Source: Marinobacter caseinilyticus (GTDB taxonomy: Bacteria; Pseudomonadota; Gammaproteobacteria; Pseudomonadales; Oleiphilaceae). Taken from it: a stretch of 64,000 nt of DNA. The notes beneath the pieces are model-generated. The model ran no database searches, was not told where the DNA came from, and saw only the letters and a program-made list of their open reading frames with translations. The stretch lies in the NCBI RefSeq assembly GCF_011074955.1, contig NZ_WUQJ01000006.1:186001-250000 (forward strand), in the 5' to 3' direction. The position numbers and the translations under genes were made by a program. Positions 61,213 through 64,000 of this stretch are shown in pieces; position 1 is the first letter of the stretch, and each line of letters opens with the position of its first letter.

Positions 61213-63381
61213 TCAGCGTCCGTGCCGAATGTGCCAGCATCGGTGAATCCGCGCGTTTCTCAGGAAGTCCTTATCGATTGTGTCCTTACTGACCTCGTCC
61301 ACCCGATATTGGGCCTCGACTGAGTTCGCCAGCTTGAAGCGTCTGAAGTTATTGGAAAATATCAGCAGTCCGTCTGGCGCTAAACGAGCCATGGCCTGAC
61401 TGATGAGCAGGGCATGATCGCGCTGTATGTCCAGCACGCCGTCCATTTTTGCGGAATTGGAGAATGTCGGCGGATCCATAAATATCAGATCGTACAGGTC
61501 GCCCGCATTCGGTTTTGCGGCCAGCCAGTCCAGGCAATCCGCCTTTTTCACAACATGCTGAGAGGCTGGCACGCGATTCAGCTCCAGATTGTCACGCGCC
61601 CAGTTCACATAAGTATTGGACATATCAAGGCTGAGCGAGCTTACTGCGCCGCCGACGGCTGCATGCACCGTGGCCGCTCCGGTATAACAAAACAGGTTCA
61701 GAAACCGCTTGCCGTCAGCATGCTGCTGAATCCAATGCCGGACGGGGCGGTGGTCGAGAAACAACCCGGTATCGAGATAATCTTTGAGATTTACCTTCAA
61801 TGCACAGCCATGCTCATGAACGGTGAAAAACTCGCTGGTCGCCGCCTGTTTCTCATACTGGTTAATGCCGGTCTGACGCTGACGCTGCTTGCACACCATC
61901 AAAGACGGGTCAATCTCCAGGGCGTCCGGAATCACCGCCAGGGCTTCTGCCAGCCGTTCTCTCGCCAGCCGGGCATCGACCGACTTGGGCGGGGCATATT
62001 CCTGAACATGGAGCCGCTCGCCATAGACGTCAATGGCCAGGGCAAACTCAGGCATGTCCGCATCGTATAGCCGATAACATTCAATGCCCTGTTTGCGCAC
62101 CCACTGCCCCATCGCCTTCCGGTTTTTACGGAGCCGGTTGCGTAGCATCTCGGCTCGCTCAGGGTGACTGATTTTGGGAAACAGTTCGCCCGTGGCGGTG
62201 CGCTCCCGGGCGATGGTTTCATTGTCTTTGCTGATCTCAAACAACAACAACTGCGCCGGCAGTTTGCCATTGAACAACTTGTACTGTTTATAACTCCGTA
62301 AACCAATGGCATGGCCAACTTCCGGCGCCCCGGTAAAGACACCAAGTCGCCAGCCCGGCAGAGCCTGCTTGACCGCTTCACCCAATGACTGATAAAGCCC
62401 GCTCAGCGCATTACGTTCGCTCAAGCGTTCGCCGTAGGGCGGATTGGTCAGCACCAACCCGGTATCCGGCCACTGTGCATCACGCGCGAATGCACCCAGG
62501 GCGCGGCATTCCAGGCGCACAACGCCTTTTAATCCTGCGCGTTCGACGTTTCGCAGGCCAGTAGCGACCACAGCCGCGTCCTGATCGAAACCCACCATTG
62601 GCTGGGTGTTGACTGAGCGCCCCTGCTCCGCCCTCGCTTTGGCCTCCCCAACCAGCCTGTCCCAGAGCTCGGCCTGGTGCCCCAGCCAGTGAGTAAAGCC
62701 AAATTGCGCTCGCAGTAATCCTGGGGCATGGTCCATTGCCATCAAGGCAGCCTCAATGGCCAGTGTTCCCGAGCCACACATCGGATCGACAAAGCCACCC
62801 CCGGCAGCCGACAACTCGGGCCAGCCAGAACGCAACAGCAAAGCCGCTGCCAGATTTTCCTTCAACGGCGCGACACCCTTTTCCGTCCGGTAGCCACGCT
62901 TGTGCAGACTCTCACCGCTCAAATCGATCCCAACCTGCAGCAGGCCACGGTGCAATCGTGCCGATACAATCAGGTCCGGCGCGACGGTATCAATTGACGG
63001 TCGCTCGCCGCTGTCGGTGCGGAGATTGTCCACGACACCGTCTTTGACCCTCTGGGCGCCGTATTGAGTGTTGCGTATCGCATCATTCTGGCCCACAAAG
63101 GCAACTTTGAACCGGCCATCGACCGGTAGGTGATTTTCCCAGGCAATGGCCCTCACGCCTTCGTACAATTCGTCGCCGCTGATCGCGCTGACTTCCGCCA
63201 AGTGCAGAATCACCCGGTTAGCCAGTCGTGACCACAGGCAAGCCCGATACCCTGCCTCTAGCGTCCCTTGCACCCAAACGCCCGCCGGTGCATTGCGAAC
63301 GGGCTCAAACCCAAAGCTCTGAAGCTCATCTGCCAACAGGTATTCGAGGCCTTTGGGGCAAGTTACAAAAAACATCAACAT
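61213..63381 (-). CDS. rlmKL: 23S rRNA m2G2445/m7G2069 methyltransferase RlmKL
   Basis: A fused bifunctional enzyme of about 722 residues. N-terminal RlmL part: THUMP domain (about residues 1-150), then Rossmann methyltransferase with FVDPMCGSGTLAIEAALMAM (motif I) and GLVLTNPPYGERLSERNALS (NPPY motif IV, about residues 300-319). C-terminal RlmK part: SAM site FLNLFCYTGAATVHAAVGGA (about 575-594) and DLIFMDPPTFSNSAKMDGVL (DPP). Fusion is typical of gammaproteobacteria. Start choice: ATG 63381; TTG codons at 63387 and 63402 are alternatives and GCAGGAG lies just inside. Confidence 0.95.
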   Translation of the reverse strand: MLMFFVTCPKGLEYLLADELQSFGFEPVRNAPAGVWVQGTLEAGYRACLWSRLANRVILHLAEVSAISGDELYEGVRAIAWENHLPVDGRFKVAFVGQNDAIRNTQYGAQRVKDGVVDNLRTDSGERPSIDTVAPDLIVSARLHRGLLQVGIDLSGESLHKRGYRTEKGVAPLKENLAAALLLRSGWPELSAAGGGFVDPMCGSGTLAIEAALMAMDHAPGLLRAQFGFTHWLGHQAELWDRLVGEAKARAEQGRSVNTQPMVGFDQDAAVVATGLRNVERAGLKGVVRLECRALGAFARDAQWPDTGLVLTNPPYGERLSERNALSGLYQSLGEAVKQALPGWRLGVFTGAPEVGHAIGLRSYKQYKLFNGKLPAQLLLFEISKDNETIARERTATGELFPKISHPERAEMLRNRLRKNRKAMGQWVRKQGIECYRLYDADMPEFALAIDVYGERLHVQEYAPPKSVDARLARERLAEALAVIPDALEIDPSLMVCKQRQRQTGINQYEKQAATSEFFTVHEHGCALKVNLKDYLDTGLFLDHRPVRHWIQQHADGKRFLNLFCYTGAATVHAAVGGAVSSLSLDMSNTYVNWARDNLELNRVPASQHVVKKADCLDWLAAKPNAGDLYDLIFMDPPTFSNSAKMDGVLDIQRDHALLISQAMARLAPDGLLIFSNNFRRFKLANSVEAQYRVDEVSKDTIDKDFLRNARIHRCWHIRHGR

Positions 63382-63558
63382 CGGCAAGACTGACTCCTGC
63401 AACCCGGAGGTTGCGCTAAAGGTGCATTACGACTGGATTACTATGATAACCGACCCGGTGTTATTTCACACAAACATAAGCAGTGGGTCATCTATATGAA
63501 ATAAATAGTGTACAGGGAACGACTTTTCGTCTTACCTTGTAGGTGACGCGTCGAATTA

Positions 63559-63642
63559 GGGAAACCTTCGTTTCCCATACTAGGATCCTGAATTGCCATG
63601 ACTATGATTGGCAACAGTTGCGTAGGCCCTGGAGGGGTTACG
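63559..63642 (+). ncRNA. Structured leader upstream of rmf (candidate rmf RNA motif)
   Basis: Three hairpins in tandem between 63559 and 63642: GGGAAAC-cttc-GTTTCCC (63559-63576), TTGCCA ... TGGCAA (63593-63614) and GTAggCCC-tgga-GGGGtTAC (63621-63642). They lie about 70-150 bases before rmf. A conserved rmf RNA motif in the rmf 5' leader is known from Pseudomonas; whether this fits its covariance model could not be tested here. No gene is seen in 63403-63558. Confidence 0.5.
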
Positions 63643-63710
63643 CGAGTCATATCTGGTCAAGGCAAGTGTGTACACGCTTGTTCTGTTAAATCCATGATGT
63701 GAGGAACGGC

Positions 63711-63920
63711 ATGAAGAGACAGAAAAGAGATATGTACGCTCGCGCATTCAAGCGAGGATATTTGGCCGGCGTGTCCGGAAAATCAAAAGACAGCTGCCCA
63801 CTGGACCAAGTGGAAGTCAGACAAGAATGGTTGAATGGGTGGCGTGAAGGCCGCACAGATAACTGGGACGGCATGACCGGCGTTTCAGGAATTCATAGAC
63901 TGGCGGATGTAACGGCATAA
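63711..63920 (+). CDS. rmf: Ribosome modulation factor Rmf
   Basis: A 69-residue basic protein that dimerises 70S ribosomes into 100S particles during slow growth. MKRQKRDMYARAFKRGYLAG, then VEVRQEWLNGWREGRTDNWD, are the conserved Rmf stretches (the family's RG.xAG and WLxGWR motifs). The ribosome site GAGGAAC lies 6 bases before ATG 63711, favoured over 63699. A structured leader lies upstream and there is no downstream gene in the rest of the window. Confidence 0.95.
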   Translation: MKRQKRDMYARAFKRGYLAGVSGKSKDSCPLDQVEVRQEWLNGWREGRTDNWDGMTGVSGIHRLADVTA

Positions 63921-64000
63921 TCGTTACCAACCATAAGCAAGAGGTGCCCGAAGCAATCGCCAGCACCTGGGCGGGAAACAGAATAAAGTTTCTCTAAGTT

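Overview
The window is a contiguous stretch of chromosome from a motile, marine-type gammaproteobacterium. The polar-flagellum gene order flgBCDEFGHIJK with sigma-54 promoters, a split B12-dependent ribonucleotide reductase (nrdJa/nrdJb), rmf, rlmKL, DUF2835, an OsmC-YcaO fusion and a DUF6160 protein fit the Pseudomonas / Marinobacter / Saccharospirillum part of the class. The genus cannot be fixed from the sequence alone. Gene density is high. I see no insertion sequence, prophage, CRISPR array or toxin island, so this is mostly core genome.

Layout. Positions 1-8809 (minus strand) hold the rod/hook cluster flgB to flgK; flgK runs off the left edge. There are sigma-54 promoters before flgB and before flgF. 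Positions 9030-18000 hold a nitroreductase, a Mpo1-like protein followed by a MASE2 class III cyclase, queF, a YadGH-type ABC exporter, two lipoproteins, a degenerate HD-GYP protein and a PilZ protein. Positions 18000-27200 hold a Fur-type iron importer lacking a local ATPase, a thioesterase, an acyl-CoA ligase, a complete ABC importer of the PF04392 family and a DUF6160 surface protein.

Positions 27300-32100 hold nrdJa-nrdJb behind a long leader with NrdR-like boxes, then ohrR and ohr. Positions 32100-42200 carry a secreted metallo-hydrolase, several uncharacterised genes, the OsmC-YcaO fusion and ahpF/ahpC with an OxyR-like site. Positions 42500-50300 hold dusC, a DUF2835 gene, htpG with a clear sigma-32 promoter, two hotdog thioesterases, DUF599, an M48 lipoprotein protease with TPRs and an alpha/beta hydrolase. 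Positions 50300-58200 hold an SCP2-like/Fe-alcohol dehydrogenase pair, a solute-binding protein, a YbbA/YbbP-type exporter divergent from tesA, and a YheT-type hydrolase. Positions 58300-63920 hold tRNA-Asn(GUU), an M18 aminopeptidase, two less known proteins, rlmKL and rmf with a structured leader.

Themes: motility and cyclic-nucleotide signalling on the left; peroxide and thiol defence (ohrR-ohr, ahpCF, OsmC-YcaO) in the middle; lipid and acyl handling (acyl-CoA ligase, four hotdog or SGNH thioesterases, alcohol dehydrogenase) throughout; stress and translation functions (htpG, rmf, rlmKL, dusC, queF) on the right. No clearly new multi-gene system is proven. The best leads are the degenerate HD-GYP protein, the OsmC-YcaO fusion beside ahpCF, the nrdJ leader, and the rmf leader.
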